Source of the DNA: Watersipora subatra
Lineage: Eukaryota; Bryozoa; Gymnolaemata; Cheilostomatida; Watersiporidae
DNA: 64,000 bases
NCBI RefSeq assembly: GCF_963576615.1
Contig: NC_088708.1
Span: 9,486,001 to 9,550,000, forward strand
Direction: 5' to 3'
The first letter of the stretch is position 1, and every line of letters starts with the position of its first letter. The notes beneath the pieces were generated by a model that had not been told where the DNA came from, did not search any database, and saw only the letters and a program-made list of their open reading frames with translations. Positions 24,501 to 46,071 of this stretch are shown piece after piece. Both the position numbers and the translations under genes were made by a program.

Positions 24501-27500
24501 AACTTACTTTAATTTTGTCATTCTTTTTTAGCATCTGTTTTCGGTTAGGCTATTTTTCCTTGCGCTCGCTATAACTTTTAGCCAACCTGTTAAACACTTT
24601 TTTGAAACTGATTTGAGGAGAAAGACCGAGCGATGCTGTTCTCGAAAGCGGCCTCTCGTATACTTGGCCATATAGTGTAGTGCCCATAGAAAACCAGCTC
24701 ATTCACTTGTATCTTAAAGATTACGCGCATCTCAAGGATGAAACTCGTTAGAAAGTCAGCTCGTATCACGAGTTCTCGTAATTTGGGGCACTTGTATGTA
24801 TGACTGTACTGTCAACACAATTTTTTTTCTTTCGTATGTTACAATTTGTTTCCATTAAGTTTTCATATGCAACTTGAGCTATTCTTAGCGAAGAAGAGAA
24901 GAACTACCGGCGTCTGTCTGTGTTATCAATAAATAAACACATAGAAGCGAAACTGGCCGCATTAGCTCATATTTTATTGAATAAAAATCGTCCGATGAAA
25001 CTCGGCTAAGAATTAACACTCCGATTATTGGCTGAAGGAAAGGTGATTAATGCAAAGCTCATAACCCACTCGCGGTTTCAAACGATCTCAGCCTACCAAC
25101 TGCATGTCCAATTGATCAACAAACATTTTTCTAGCACCAAATGGCTCGCATTAAAACTAAAATAAAAATAATCAAACAAAAGCATTGATGATATTAGCAA
25201 TTAATGCAAAGTTGACTAAAACTGACTTACATGGTTGACTCTTGATAGGTGGCAAGAGCACAGTCTAACAAACCAACTCTAAATCTTGTTCGCGGATCCC
25301 AGCATTCAATCTGACCCTGAGGAGCAAAACACACCTGTTCCTGGCATTTTCCATAATACGAATGATCAGAAGCTATTACAGAACTTCAGCTATCTCTGAA
25401 ACTAATAGCAACGTTCAAAGACAAACAGTGTGTCAGTAATTCAACTTACGTGTCCTGTTCCACATGTGAACAGCTGATGGTCCGGGTTGAACTCGCAACA
25501 GGTTACTTCACTGAAACATGGTAAGGAAAACAGCTATAGACATGAGCAAACAACTCTAATAGCTTGTTAAGTGTGAGGTAAGTATTTACATGAGCAAAAC
25601 TCTGATAGAACAAGGCTGGTGTATACAGTATAATGCAGTACATGACTTACTTGGAGCTACATTTAATTGAATTCAAAAATTTGCCCTGTTCCAAATTCAG
25701 ACGGTAGACCTCATCTCTGAAATAGAGGAAAGGTGGACTTGTATTACAGTATGATACAAGTAAAATCATACACATCGGTAATGCATACTGTGGTACAAAG
25801 ATATTGGAAAGCTTTAGGATTAAGAGTTATACTACATGTATAAATAGACAGCTTGTTCCTTAACATTGACTCTTTATAATAAAGTTATAACTATGGTTTA
25901 TAAATTCCTAGTTTCTTTATAGTTACCTATATTAATATCCATGTTAAAATTAGGGCTGACATTTTTTTGTCAGAAAGTACATTTGTAGGTAAGACTTTTA
26001 ACATTCAGATGACACAAGTTCATACAGACGCAGTGAAGAGTCAAATATGAAACAAAGGCTGGAGTAAATTAACTACACGGAGGAGGGGAGGGGGGAGAGT
26101 GCATACTGTACCCAAATGCTGCGATGTAAAGGTCACACGAAGGAAAGTGATATGATAAATCTCGTCCAAACTTGGGAATTCTTGTTCGAAATAGCTTGCC
26201 ATATTTGTGATGAAACTCTAAGTATCGGTCATCTTGCAATATGACAACCTGTGACAAGTGAAATACTGAATGTCATAAAAAACAACTGTGATTAAAATCT
26301 ACTATACGGAATAAAAACCACTTCAGGTAATGTTATCGCTGAAGGGACTATAAAAACTTACAATCAATAGCAGCCATATTTTATCAATAATATTTCAAAC
26401 TAATAACTGTAATGTTCAAACTATTTTATTATCATTAATTTGTAAAAACTTCACACATTAATATGCATCTAGTACATACTAGTTTAAATGCAAAAACATA
26501 TTCCCAACACAATTTAACTTTTCATATTTTCCAAGCTACAAAAAGTTGAATTATTTCAAAGCTGCTGATAATTTAAGTAGCTAAACGTATGGAACATTCT
26601 GGAGTACTCAGAGTACTCCTGGCACATCTATTTGTCAACATTTGTAAAGCATCTACTCAAAATGCTAAAAATATGGCTACTCCCCAAACAGACTTAATTG
26701 CACAGAGAGGGCTACACATTGACAAACTAAAAACAAGAATGGATAAATTGGTTCTCGTAGAATGATGAAAACAAGAATTAGACTGACAACCAGAGTTTCT
26801 ACTAAAGGCACTGAGGAATAACTCATCAGCCATCCAATAGCAAATAGATATGAACCTTCGAATAGTCTTCCTCTAAACAGACGAGTTGGATCGCATGTGA
26901 ATCCATGACCTTCTCATACTTGAGAGACATCTCGCTGGTGTCGTACACCCGCAGTCTAGGCTTGTACGTGCCGGCAGTGATAACATACTTATTGTCAGCT
27001 GTAACCTTTACTAAATTGCTGACATGTGGCATGGAGAAGTCCTGTAGTAGTTCAATACGTCTGCGAATATCTGCCAAAGAAAACCATACACGAGAGGTTG
27101 TGCGTACATCACAATAACAACCAATTAAAAGAGAAACTAGCGCATGCTAAAGGCGCATTCACTTACCAACATCTTGTTGTTGCAATTTTCTTTTCTTTTT
27201 TTCTGCGAGCCACTAAAAACATTAGGGGTGTTAGTTGGTGACTTGCTAGTATTGATCATAGTCACATTAATAAGGATGGCCAGACTCACCACTGAGTTAC
27301 ATGTCTATGACAAGCTGAGGATGCACTACAGCACTTCATACAAGTGAATGTAATAGTAGCTATTAACAAGCTTTCTAATTTGGAGTAAAATCTCTGAAGA
27401 TAAAGTATATTAAGTTTATAAATTATAAAGTTTTATTAAGGAAAGTATCTGGTCATAAACAATTTTTTACCCACCAACACATATTTTAAAATACTAATTC

Positions 27501-30500
27501 ACCTACACAAGATCACTGTACAAGCTAAAGGAGAATGTCAAATTTATAAAACAACAGAGTTTAATGCACATTAGAATATATTTGATTTGTCTTATTCCTG
27601 ATCTGTAGTTTTTACACCTTAAATTAGAACTACCAAAAATTACAGCCAATGTATGCAAACAAATTTCTATCCTTGTAGTCACGCCATTCAATTTGTCTTA
27701 ATTGAAAAAAGTTAGTGTAAACTACAGTCAAACATGGATAACTCGAACTTCACGGGACCGAGCGAAAGTGTTCGAATTATCAGAGCGTTCAAGTTATCAG
27801 AGCACTGTCAGAAGTTCATGTATTTACTTATTTATTAGTAGATACATGTACATATACAAACTATAATATAAATCAAAAGCACAAATGGCTTGTTTCAAAT
27901 TAAATGCTTCTAATGTAAAGTTTAAAAAGTTTTTATCAAAAAGTATAGAGATTTTTCTATCACTTGAGATTGGTTTGTTGTTTGAGGTGATGTTATTGCC
28001 AGGACGTTTTTTAGATTGACATTGGCAAAACTTGATCGTTGTTGAAATGCTCAAAAGAAAAGACATCTTTTTCTTTTGGGGTTTTACCCACGATTAATTT
28101 TGCCGATTTTTCTTGAAGTTTATGCAAAGATTACCTCACTTTACCTTGCTTCCGAAGGGCGATCGCTAAGCGGATGTTTGGTATAAATCAAATTTCACCA
28201 AACCTTTAGAAAAGTCGTTGACAAAAATATTTTGCCGATGGTGGTAATAACGACGCTTATGAATTACGAAAAGTTGAGGTTTACCTCTATGGCTTGGAAT
28301 AAAGTGATTTTCTAAAGCGATAACAACTGTTTCGGTAGCCGTTGGACAATAAACAGTTCGAGTTAACAGTGTTGAGTTCGAGTTATCCATAGCAATTTAT
28401 CATTACGTGGGAACGGACCAAAGAAACCGTTCGAGTTAACCATGTGTTCGAGCTATCCGTGGGTGAGTTATCCATGTTTGACTGTATTTTCCAAGTTGAA
28501 CTCCGATAATTGGTTGCAGGTCGCAGCATCTACATGTATCTACAGTCAAACATGGATAACTCGCCCTCGGATAGCTCGAACACATGGTTAACTCGAACGT
28601 TTTCTTTGGTCCGTTCCCACGCAATGATAAATTGCTTTAGATAACTCGACCTCAACTCTGTTAACTCAAACAGTTTTTTGCCCAATGGCTACCGAGACGG
28701 TTGTTATCGTTTTAGAAAATCACTTTATTCCAAGCCACAGAGGTAAACCTTATCTTTTCGTAATTCACAGGTGTCGTTATTACCACCATCGGCAAAATAT
28801 TTTTGTCAACGACTTTTCTAAAGGTTTGGAGAAATTTGATTTTTACCAAACATCCGCTTAGCGATGGTCCTTCGGAAGCAAGGAAAAGTGAGGTAACCTT
28901 CGCATAAACTTCAAGAAAACTCGGCAAAATTGATCTTGGTTAAAACGCTCAAAAGTAAAAGATGCCTTTTCTTCTGAGCATTTCAACAACGATCAAGTTT
29001 TGCCAATTTTAATCTAAGAACGTCCTGGCAATAACATTACCTCCAACAACAAACCAATCTCAAGTGATAGAAAAATCTCTATACTTTTTGATAAAAAAGT
29101 TTTAAACTTTACATTAGAAGCATTTAATTTGAAACAAGCCATTTATGCTTTTGATTTATGTTATAGTTTGTATATGTACATGTATCTACTAATAAATAAA
29201 TAAATGAACTTGTGACAGTGCTCTGATAACTTGAACGCTCTGATAACTCGAACACTTTTGCTTGGTCCCGTGAAGTTCGAGTTATCCATGTTTGACTGTA
29301 TATATTTTTCAGTCTTTGGATCTGTCATTCCAGCTATAGCGCACGCCGATTATTTTATCAATGCGGCCACCCGTTACGACACCTCTATTAAGAAATATTT
29401 TTCATAAGGTTTAACCACTATATCTGGGTCAAGGCCAATTCTCGCGCTGACAATTATATTGTCTCGAGTAAGAATAGCCTCGACATATTTCTCCATTCAG
29501 TCAGACAAAGACAGTCCGATGTCTCATTTTTACCTTTGTATCAGTATCGAGTGGTACCAATACCGTCGTATTCAAGGTTTTGATAGATAGGTTCTGCTGG
29601 AACAGTAATCTTGTTTTATACACACGCTTCTATGCAACGAATTGTTATTAATAATTCAACATATTCAGGATTATTATTTTGTTTTTTTATTTCGTATTTT
29701 TGTGTCATTACCAAATAATTTTTTATTGTAATTGTAGCAAAACCGCCTTAATTTAGCTATTACTTGCAAATTATTTCGCACTTACATCTGAACCCTTTTT
29801 TATAGTTTTATTATTTTCTCAATTTATTTGACCTTCACAAAACATTTTCCTCATGATATGAAGTTTTAAAGTTACAGTTGTTCAACAAAGTTTAAAAACC
29901 TTTACAGTTCTTTTTATTTTCTTTTTTAATTTATTTCAATAAAACAAAACACTGTTCTCATGATATATAGTTTGAAAGTTAGAATGGCAAATGTTGTTAT
30001 ATGTTAAATACAATATACAAATATGCAAATATACATATATGTTTGCCCCCAACTACTTTGGGTCTATGTGTAAAAGGCGGCACAAGTTTAAGTATGTAAA
30101 AAACATGCATTAAGCGCAGACTAGAGCATGTTAACTACAAAGATTAAAAAACGGTGTGCAACTCAATATTTACTGCGTGATTGATAACAAAATTCTATAG
30201 ATTAGTATATCTACTGGATATTTCCAGAAGCCCGTTTTCAATGAAGCTGGTCTTGTTTAATTAAATTTTTTACTATAGCAATAAAAAGACGATTATTAAC
30301 TTGGGACCAGCGCATGTTTGTATATTGAGATGATAACGATAATAAATCGCTGTCGGAAATTCGAGCCCATGGCACGCTATAAGATTTGGAAACCCTTCAT
30401 GTAGTAACCATAATTTGTCAATCTACAGCAAAATAATAAATTGTATAAGATCAGTTTTGTAGCTTATAGGAATCTACTATACTGGAATGCTTGGTTTAAC

Positions 30501-33500
30501 TCTGTGTTACAGTTGCGCAATGTCATATGTCAGACATGATATGTCCTGTAAAAACTGGTAAGACAATAAAAACAATTCAATGTTGATGCATGTAACGAAA
30601 AGGCAGTGCGTGGTTATATTTACACCTGTGTGTTACTCATTAAATTTACATGACATGATCAGGTGTTTACACATGTTTGACATACAGTGAAGCAAAATGG
30701 TGCTTTTACAAAGGGTCTAGGGAAGCTTACCTTTGTTCTATATCTATATATAACCAATACTGTGAACATAACTGTGATTATATGAAGCTAGCGCACTGAT
30801 ATCTACAACTTTAACATATTATTATGAAAATTTATATAACATTGCATTGATATTAGTTTTTACCGCAAATACTGCACCACACTATTTTGAAATGTTATGT
30901 GAAATGTCATAGCGGTAGTATTCGTGGTAGATTGATATATGATCAGCCAGCAAGTAATAAAATCATCGCACTAGTGCCGGTTCCACAATACGACTTTTTT
31001 ACAATGTACTATAAGGTCAGGCATCTTGCAAAGCAGTTGTGAGAGGGTCTTCTCAATAGCTGAGTTGGTCTAAAACCAAATGAGTTTCTGACTTGTTCAA
31101 GTTGTTAGGCATTTCAAATCGCTTGTAGAATACATAGCGTTACCTTGTCAATATCAATACTTTGTCATTATTTTTAAAAAATGGAAATCATTAATGATAG
31201 AATCCTTGAAGAATTCTTAGAATTCTATGACCAGTTTATATCTTGATGGAAGAGTACATAAGATGAAGGAAGATAAGGCTGACATAAAATGCTGACATAG
31301 GCCGCCAAAGTACCAACATGCCAAAAAAGATTATTAGGGAAAAGCATACATAAAAATGAAGGATATTAAACAAACAAAAAATTATGCTAGGTAGAGTAAT
31401 ATGAAGAACAAATGTGATCATTTGAAGACATTTAAAAATAAATTTGTTAAAAAAAGGCATAGAAAGGCAGCAATAAGCGATCCCACTTTACATGTTGAAC
31501 AAAGGTAGTTACACGTAATGCTAATGAACTCGGTGGCTAGGCATATAAAGGCAACAATTAGCGATCCCATTTTACATGTTGAAGAAAAGTAGTTACATGT
31601 ACTGCTAATGAACTCTGTGACTATATGGTACTGATCAAATATCTAAGAAAAGCTGAGAACAACAAAAGCAGTGTTCAATAACATCCCAACTAAATAACCC
31701 AGTTAACGATAGAGAATAGTTGCTGACACATAAAGTTCTCTATAAGAAATTCACCAGGAGTGTGTGGTGATGCAATGTACTACAAAGACCTATCTTAGAT
31801 GATATTAGTGGATAATTTGTCTGACCTCTTAAAGGCCACTAGACAACACAATGAAATGACGAGTATTTGCCTGCTATGACTTGCCAACATACTAATTAGT
31901 GACAATTCATGTGAAGAGTAGGTTTAGAAAATTTGTGGCTCACTAGAAATTTAGCTTCTCATACCACTTAAAGAGCAACTGAAAAGCTAAATTAGCTGGA
32001 AATGTTTAGAAAATATACAAAACAGGGCAGACTCCGAAGAAAGCCTTCGAATACATGTACATAAACAGCTGATATGACTCAATCTTTTCAATGACAAGCT
32101 TGGTATAATAGGAAGGGGTATAGGGCCTAGTAACAGCTTTCTTATTGACTGTGTTCATCTAGCATATAGAAGGAGAATAGGAAAATATTGTTATACCTTT
32201 TTGTCAAAAGGTGTAACATAATGAACTTTTGCTTAATCTACACTAGGCCTAGCTTTACTTTTAATAGATTATCCTTAACACATAAGGAGCTTAGATCAGT
32301 AGGAAAATCCATCCAGTTGCAGCAAACAATCAAACGCCTGCTAAAATTCGTGAGCACAATAACTAAACCTAAATTATCTCCCTGTAGCAAACCTATAGGG
32401 GAGAGTGGAGTAGGTTGAGCCAAAGGGCAAGTTGAACCATAACGATTTTCTTGAAAACCATAAAACATTAAGAGTTGTGTTCTTTTCCAGAAGGTCAATG
32501 CTCAATGTCAGCCATTTTAAAACCATTGGAACTTGCATCAAATGCATGGTAAGTGAAATATTTCCAAAATAGTGGAAAACACCCTAAAAAGTAAATCTTG
32601 TCTACCATAACCAACAAACTATATTTTCTTCACATTTTTGTTTACAATCTTCTCATTAAGATATATTTAGAAGCAGCATGTTTATGTTAATTTCTTCTCA
32701 AATTACCATAAACTTCAAAGAATATTTATTTATTTTGGCATTTGTATTCAATATGTGAGCATAAGGGGTAGGTTGAGCCAATTGGTTTGGGAGCAGGTTG
32801 AGCCAGGCTCAACCTGCCTCCAAACTAATTGGGAGATACATAATCTAGATGAAACAGGCATTACAACTGTCCAGGTGCCTGCCAAAGTTATTAGCTCTAA
32901 GGGTAAAAAACAGGTTGTAGCCGTTGCATCCCAAGAGCATGGTGAACTTTTTATTTTGTGCTGTGCAGTAAGTGCAGGTGGAAATTACACACCACCTTTC
33001 TTCATATTTTCATGTGCCCTCGTGAAAGAGGTTTTCGTGAATGGCACTCCGCCAGGTGCAAAATGAGTTGCTTCTAAGTCAGGCTACATGACATCAGAAA
33101 TATTTGTAGGAGATTGCATGCCATTTTTCATCAAACACTCTCGTTGTTCACCAGATAAACCAGTTCTGCTGATTTTGGATAACCATAATTTCCATGTGTC
33201 ATTAGAAGTAGTTGAGCTATGCAAGCAATCAAATATCAAGCTTCTCACTCTACCTCCACGTACCTCTCACACGATTCAGCCTTTTGATCGAGCAGTCTTT
33301 GGTCTTCTGAAATCCTATTTCAATTAGGCTTGTGACAACTGGATGTGCTCAAATCCTGCTAGACCTATATCAATCTATGACATATGTCGATTAGCTGCTA
33401 CTGCATTCAACTTGAGTATGACCAAAGCTAATATTTTATAGGGTTTTCACGTACTAGCATCTTACATTTAAATACTCAAATATTTTTGTGATCACGAGTT

Positions 33501-35338
33501 CATGGCAGCTAACGTGACAGACCGACCACTTCCAAACTCAGTTATTGATGAAGATATACAGCCTGCAACCCTTGCTACTGCAAATGATGAAGAACATCCT
33601 GAAACATCTGCTACTGGAAGTGATGATAATCATCCTGCAACCTCTGCTACTGCTACTAATAATGATATGCTACAAACTACTTCCACTCAAAAGTACACTC
33701 CTATTTAGGCTTCAGTTTCTAAGAGTTAAGTCACACAGCACAAAATTATGCCTTTGCCGGCAGCAGGACTCAGAAACCCATCTAGATGTAAAAGAAAAAA
33801 AGACAAGGTCTGCAATACTGAATGACACCCCAGAAGAGAACAGACTAGAAGAGCGGTTCAGATAAAAAGAAAACTAGGAAGATACAAAATCTATCGGAGG
33901 CGAGATCACAGAACAAAAGCATGAATCCACATCAGAAGAAGAACTAGCAAAAAAAATGTTGGATACAGACAGTGACAGCGTTGATGAAGAGCCAGCTCAT
34001 GATATAGCTACTCAAACAACAAAGGAAAACACCCATTATAAACAGTCATGTATTAGTGAAATATGCCACTCAAAAAAAACTTAAATCTACTATGTCGGAG
34101 CTATTATTGGTGTAGAAAACAACCTGTACAAGATAAACTTTATGCGCAAAGCTAGTGGTACTTCGACATCTTTTATCTCCCTTGAGAAACAGGACATGGA
34201 TGAGAACGTTGGAATAGAGAACATTGTTATGGCCTTGGGTAAATCTATTAAAGTCGGTAGAACCAGTCCATCAGTGAGCAAGGTTATGTTTGCAGTAGAT
34301 ATTAATGGCTTCAATGTTCAATAAATGACTGATTGCAAAGTGCCCAACAAACATTTGTTAAGTGATTACATAGCATTATTTTAGTATAGTTCTAACATAA
34401 ATTTTTATTTTAACTATGTAACAAGAGTTTTTTTATCAATATTTGTAAAATATTTACCACAATAATATGTTCGTAATAAGCAACATTGTTATATTGGACA
34501 GCATAAGGTACTTCTCCAGGATCATTTGAAGTTTGCAGCTGTTCGGTTACATTTATGTTAGTGGCTCTACCTGCACCAAAACAAATTATTGAATGGCTTC
34601 ACCTGCCCCAGACTTGGGGCAGGTAGAGCCAGAGGAAGACCTTTACTAAAATCATTGTAAAAACCAAAATCATTATTTTACAGGTTCTTTCTTTGATGCA
34701 CTGCCGCTAAACATTGTGGGGCACATTAATCTCAAATTTTTGTGAGAATAGTTTCGATAGTTTAAAAATGAACTTAGAAAATATGGCTCAACCTCCCTAC
34801 CTTCTCCTACTGTACAACTTTTGAGCTAAAGATATAGATCAGTTTATAGGCAAGACAATTGAATATTACATCACATCACATTAGCAATAGGTCACTCATT
34901 AGTATTTGGCTGTGTCAATAGCTTGAAAAAGCCCTAGTCATTAAATGATTTACTAGCAAAAATACTGAATAGAGTTGAATACCAATACATGTACAATTTT
35001 AAACAGACCTGCCAACCCAAGAGTGGGGCAATGCGTGAGATTTGGTTTTGGGGCAATTGATGTATCAATGATAGTATATATAAAATTGTGGAAATTGGGG
35101 CAAAAATCTCACGCATTTTCATTTTTTCTTTGGGGTGATTGCGTGAGTCTCACGCCCAATGCGTGAGAGTTGGCAGGTATGTGTACAAAGTATTTCTTGT
35201 AGCATCTGATAGCAGTTTCTTGTCGAATCATTACGCCTAGTTTATTAGAATCGTCGTTATCTAGACTCTTACCTCTGGCAAGGATCGTCCCGCACTTAAA
35301 TTGTATATTTTAATGTTGTTTGGAAGAGAAACTTGCAT
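18542..35338 (-). CDS. NOL10: Nucleolar protein 10 (NOL10/Enp2), 17 coding exons
   Basis: Coding exons in transcript order: 35338-35273, 27212-27167, 27070-26856, 26248-26112, 25716-25651, 25510-25450, 25316-25231, 22072-21997, 21861-21712, 21426-21304, 21219-21141, 20991-20864, 19803-19648, 19544-19338, 19147-19041, 18913-18811, 18664-18542. They total 1929 bp, 642 aa (human 688). NOL10 is a WD40 protein of the nucleolar SSU processome needed for 18S rRNA maturation. Family marks: N-terminal MQVSLPNNIKIYNLSAGRSL, DIRRRIELLQDF, TRIPKFGRDLSYHFPSCDLY, IECWDPRTR, VGTSSGQILLYDIRSKKP, YMHGFFMDIRLYQK, the NUC153-type motif DERFSSLFANPDF (470-482), and a basic KRKQEQDQHRKERSK tail. The first exon was found only by its protein likeness; the intron after it is 8060 bp and full of transposons. 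Two donors are weak (AAG|GTTCAT at 26856, GTG|GTTTGT at 19338). The acidic stretch before the tail is shorter than in human, which explains much of the length difference. Confidence 0.95.
21071..21156 (-). repeat. Threefold 32-bp repeat spanning a NOL10 splice donor
   Basis: The 3' end of the NOL10 exon 21219-21141 and its donor (CACAAG|GTAGGT) are copied twice more into the intron at an exact spacing of 32 bp. GTAGGT occurs on the minus strand at 21140-21135, 21108-21103 and 21076-21071, each preceded by a near-copy of TATACTCCACAAG. The outermost exon-proximal donor keeps frame with the next exon (Gln, then G|TG = Val) and agrees with the protein family, so it is taken as the real one. Use of the other two would add 32 or 64 nt and shift the frame. 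Confidence 0.9.
22259..22355. repeat. 30-bp minisatellite, left fragment
   Basis: About three units of GATGAGTCAGATATGTACTG plus TAATATAACA, the same 30-bp unit as the large array that starts at 23174. The two parts were one array, now separated by the TIR element at 22356-23173. It lies in NOL10 intron 7. Confidence 0.9.
22356..23173. mobile_element. TIR element (pogo/Tigger-type ends) inserted in the 30-bp minisatellite
   Basis: The left end CAGACGGTTCTCAACCTACG and the reverse complement of the right end, CAGACAGTTCCCTACTTACG, form imperfect TIRs. TA lies on both sides (22354-22355 and 23174-23175). Removing the 818 bp restores a normal 30-bp minisatellite junction, which proves insertion. 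CAG ends with a TA duplication are typical of the pogo/Tigger branch of Tc1/mariner. No transposase frame was recognised, so it is non-autonomous. The interior (about 22570-23040) has a different texture and may itself hold a nested insertion. Confidence 0.85.
23174..24200. repeat. 30-bp minisatellite, main array, about 34 copies
   Basis: Units like GATGAGTCAGATCTGTACTG plus CAATATAACA repeat for about 1 kb, with variants (GATAAGTCAGATATG, TATGAGTTAGATCTG) arranged in higher-order blocks. For example, much of 23163-23630 recurs at 23640-24100. A 30-bp period keeps reading frames open on both strands (repeats of YCNITDESDM, or VILQYRSDSS on the other strand). The array lies in NOL10 intron 7 and the frames have no flanking splice logic, so it is not read as coding. 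Confidence 0.95.
27725..28484 (+). mobile_element. pogo/Tigger-type non-autonomous element, copy A of an inverted pair
   Basis: The 760-bp element has TIRs starting CAGTCAAACATGGATAAC and is flanked by TA (27723-27724 and 28485-28486). No transposase is present. It lies in the 8-kb NOL10 first intron. It is the near-perfect reverse complement of the element at 28543-29298. The orientation label is arbitrary. Confidence 0.9.
28543..29298 (-). mobile_element. pogo/Tigger-type non-autonomous element, copy B of an inverted pair
   Basis: The 756-bp element has the same CAGTCAAACATGGATAAC TIRs and TA flanks (28541-28542 and 29299-29300) as copy A. It lies in the opposite orientation, 58 bp away. 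Internal landmarks such as TGGTCCGTTCCCACG and TCTCTATACTTTTTGATAAA occur in both copies mirrored. The two copies differ by only scattered substitutions and small indels. Confidence 0.9.
29470..30010. repeat. Dispersed repeat related to the 42.0-42.3 kb and 6.0-6.5 kb repeats
   Basis: TCAGACAAAGACAGTCCGAT, then TACCAGTATCG-like sequence, then TTCTGCTGGAACAGTAA occur here and, with changes, at about 42030-42150. Downstream, TTCTCATGATAT...AGTTAGAATGGCAAATG matches the right arm of the palindromic element at 6047-6462. The borders are not defined. It lies in NOL10 intron 1. Confidence 0.6.
31456..31625. repeat. Tandem duplication of about 85-100 bp
   Basis: AGGCATAGAAAGGCAGCAAT followed by AGCGATCCCACTTTACATGT and AGTTACACGTAATGCTAATG recurs immediately downstream as AGGCATATAAAGGCAACAAT and so on. 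There are two copies about 90% alike by eye. It lies in NOL10 intron 1 with no coding content. Confidence 0.8.
32396..34812 (+). mobile_element. pogo/Tigger-type DNA transposon, degraded, with transposase relic
   Basis: Ends: the left TAGGGGAGAGTGGAGTAGG then TTGAGCC, and the right (reverse complement) CAGTAGGAGAAGGTAGGG then AGGTTGAGCC, both next to TA (32394-32395 and 34813-34814). The length is 2.4 kb. Inside are a transposase relic (32836-33470) and extra copies of the GGTTGAGCC terminal motif at about 32770 and 32797, with a hairpin CAGGTTGAGCCAGGCTCAAC. A second hairpin, CTGCCCCAGACTTGGGGCAG, lies near the right end (about 34605). A DNA-binding N-terminal domain was not recognised, so the 5' part of the transposase gene is probably deleted. 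Minor frames at 33502-33708 and 34142-34324 are not assigned. It lies in NOL10 intron 1. Confidence 0.85.
32836..33470 (+). pseudogene. DDE transposase relic of pogo/Tigger type
   Basis: The frame gives IHNLDETGITTVQVPAKV, KQVVAVASQEHGELF, then LLILDNHNFHVSLEVVELC and LLTLPPRTSHTIQPFDRAVF, the standard order of a DDE_1 (pogo, Tigger, Jerky) catalytic core. The three acidic residues are Asp at 32848-32850 (NLDETG), Asp at 33178-33180 (LDNHNFH) and Asp at 33283-33285 (QPFDRAVFG); the last two are 35 residues apart. The frame is broken by TGA at 33064-33066 and TAG at 33325-33327, and further on by another TAG before GFHVLASYI. The CENP-B-like DNA-binding half is missing. It is a dead copy. Confidence 0.88.
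35003..35184. mobile_element. Small TIR element (MITE) with ACCTGCCAAC ends
   Basis: ACCTGCCAACCCAAGAG at 35007 mirrors GAGTTGGCAGGT ending at 35178. Subterminal CGTGAGA...TCTCACGC motifs also mirror each other (AATGCGTGAGATTTGG; CTCACGCCCAATGCGTGAG). It is about 180 bp with no coding capacity. It sits 89 bp downstream (in transcript direction) of the first NOL10 coding exon. Confidence 0.8.
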
Positions 35339-35664
35339 TCTGCATAAATACTAGCACATAGGTTTTTAGAGATATAATAATTGTATGAAGTAATGAAACA
35401 GAAAGCACGCGTTCTTTTTTTAATAATTGCTCGTAACACGAGTTGGACAATTTACCTCGTCCAAAATGTAATTTTAGTAAGGGCGAACAAGTGATATAAC
35501 AATTTAGTAAAGACGACTTGACTTTAATAATTCATTCGAGAGCCGTGTTGTACGAAGATTGTTGACGCGAATCTTCGGTAACGCCAAGAGCGCGTTTTTA
35601 AAAGTTTGGAAACTTCTGTTTCGGACGCCTTTATTGTTTTAGCAATCTTAATAAATTTAGGACA
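35339..35664. promoter_or_regulatory. Probable bidirectional promoter of NOL10 and gamma-tubulin
   Basis: The start codons of NOL10 (35338, minus) and gamma-tubulin (35665, plus) face away from each other with 326 bp between them, so both 5' untranslated regions and core promoters must fit here unless there are unseen upstream exons. The sequence is locally richer in CG dinucleotides (for example CACGCG, CGAAGATTGTTGACGCG, AAGAGCGCG) than surrounding introns. No TATA box is convincing. This is inference from gene placement. Confidence 0.65.

Positions 35665-46071
<10,407 letters not shown>

Noticed and set aside
33502-33708. Acidic Thr/Ser-rich frame inside the pogo relic
   Set aside because: It may be the decayed transposase C-terminal tail, but it shows no conserved motif, so it is not annotated separately.
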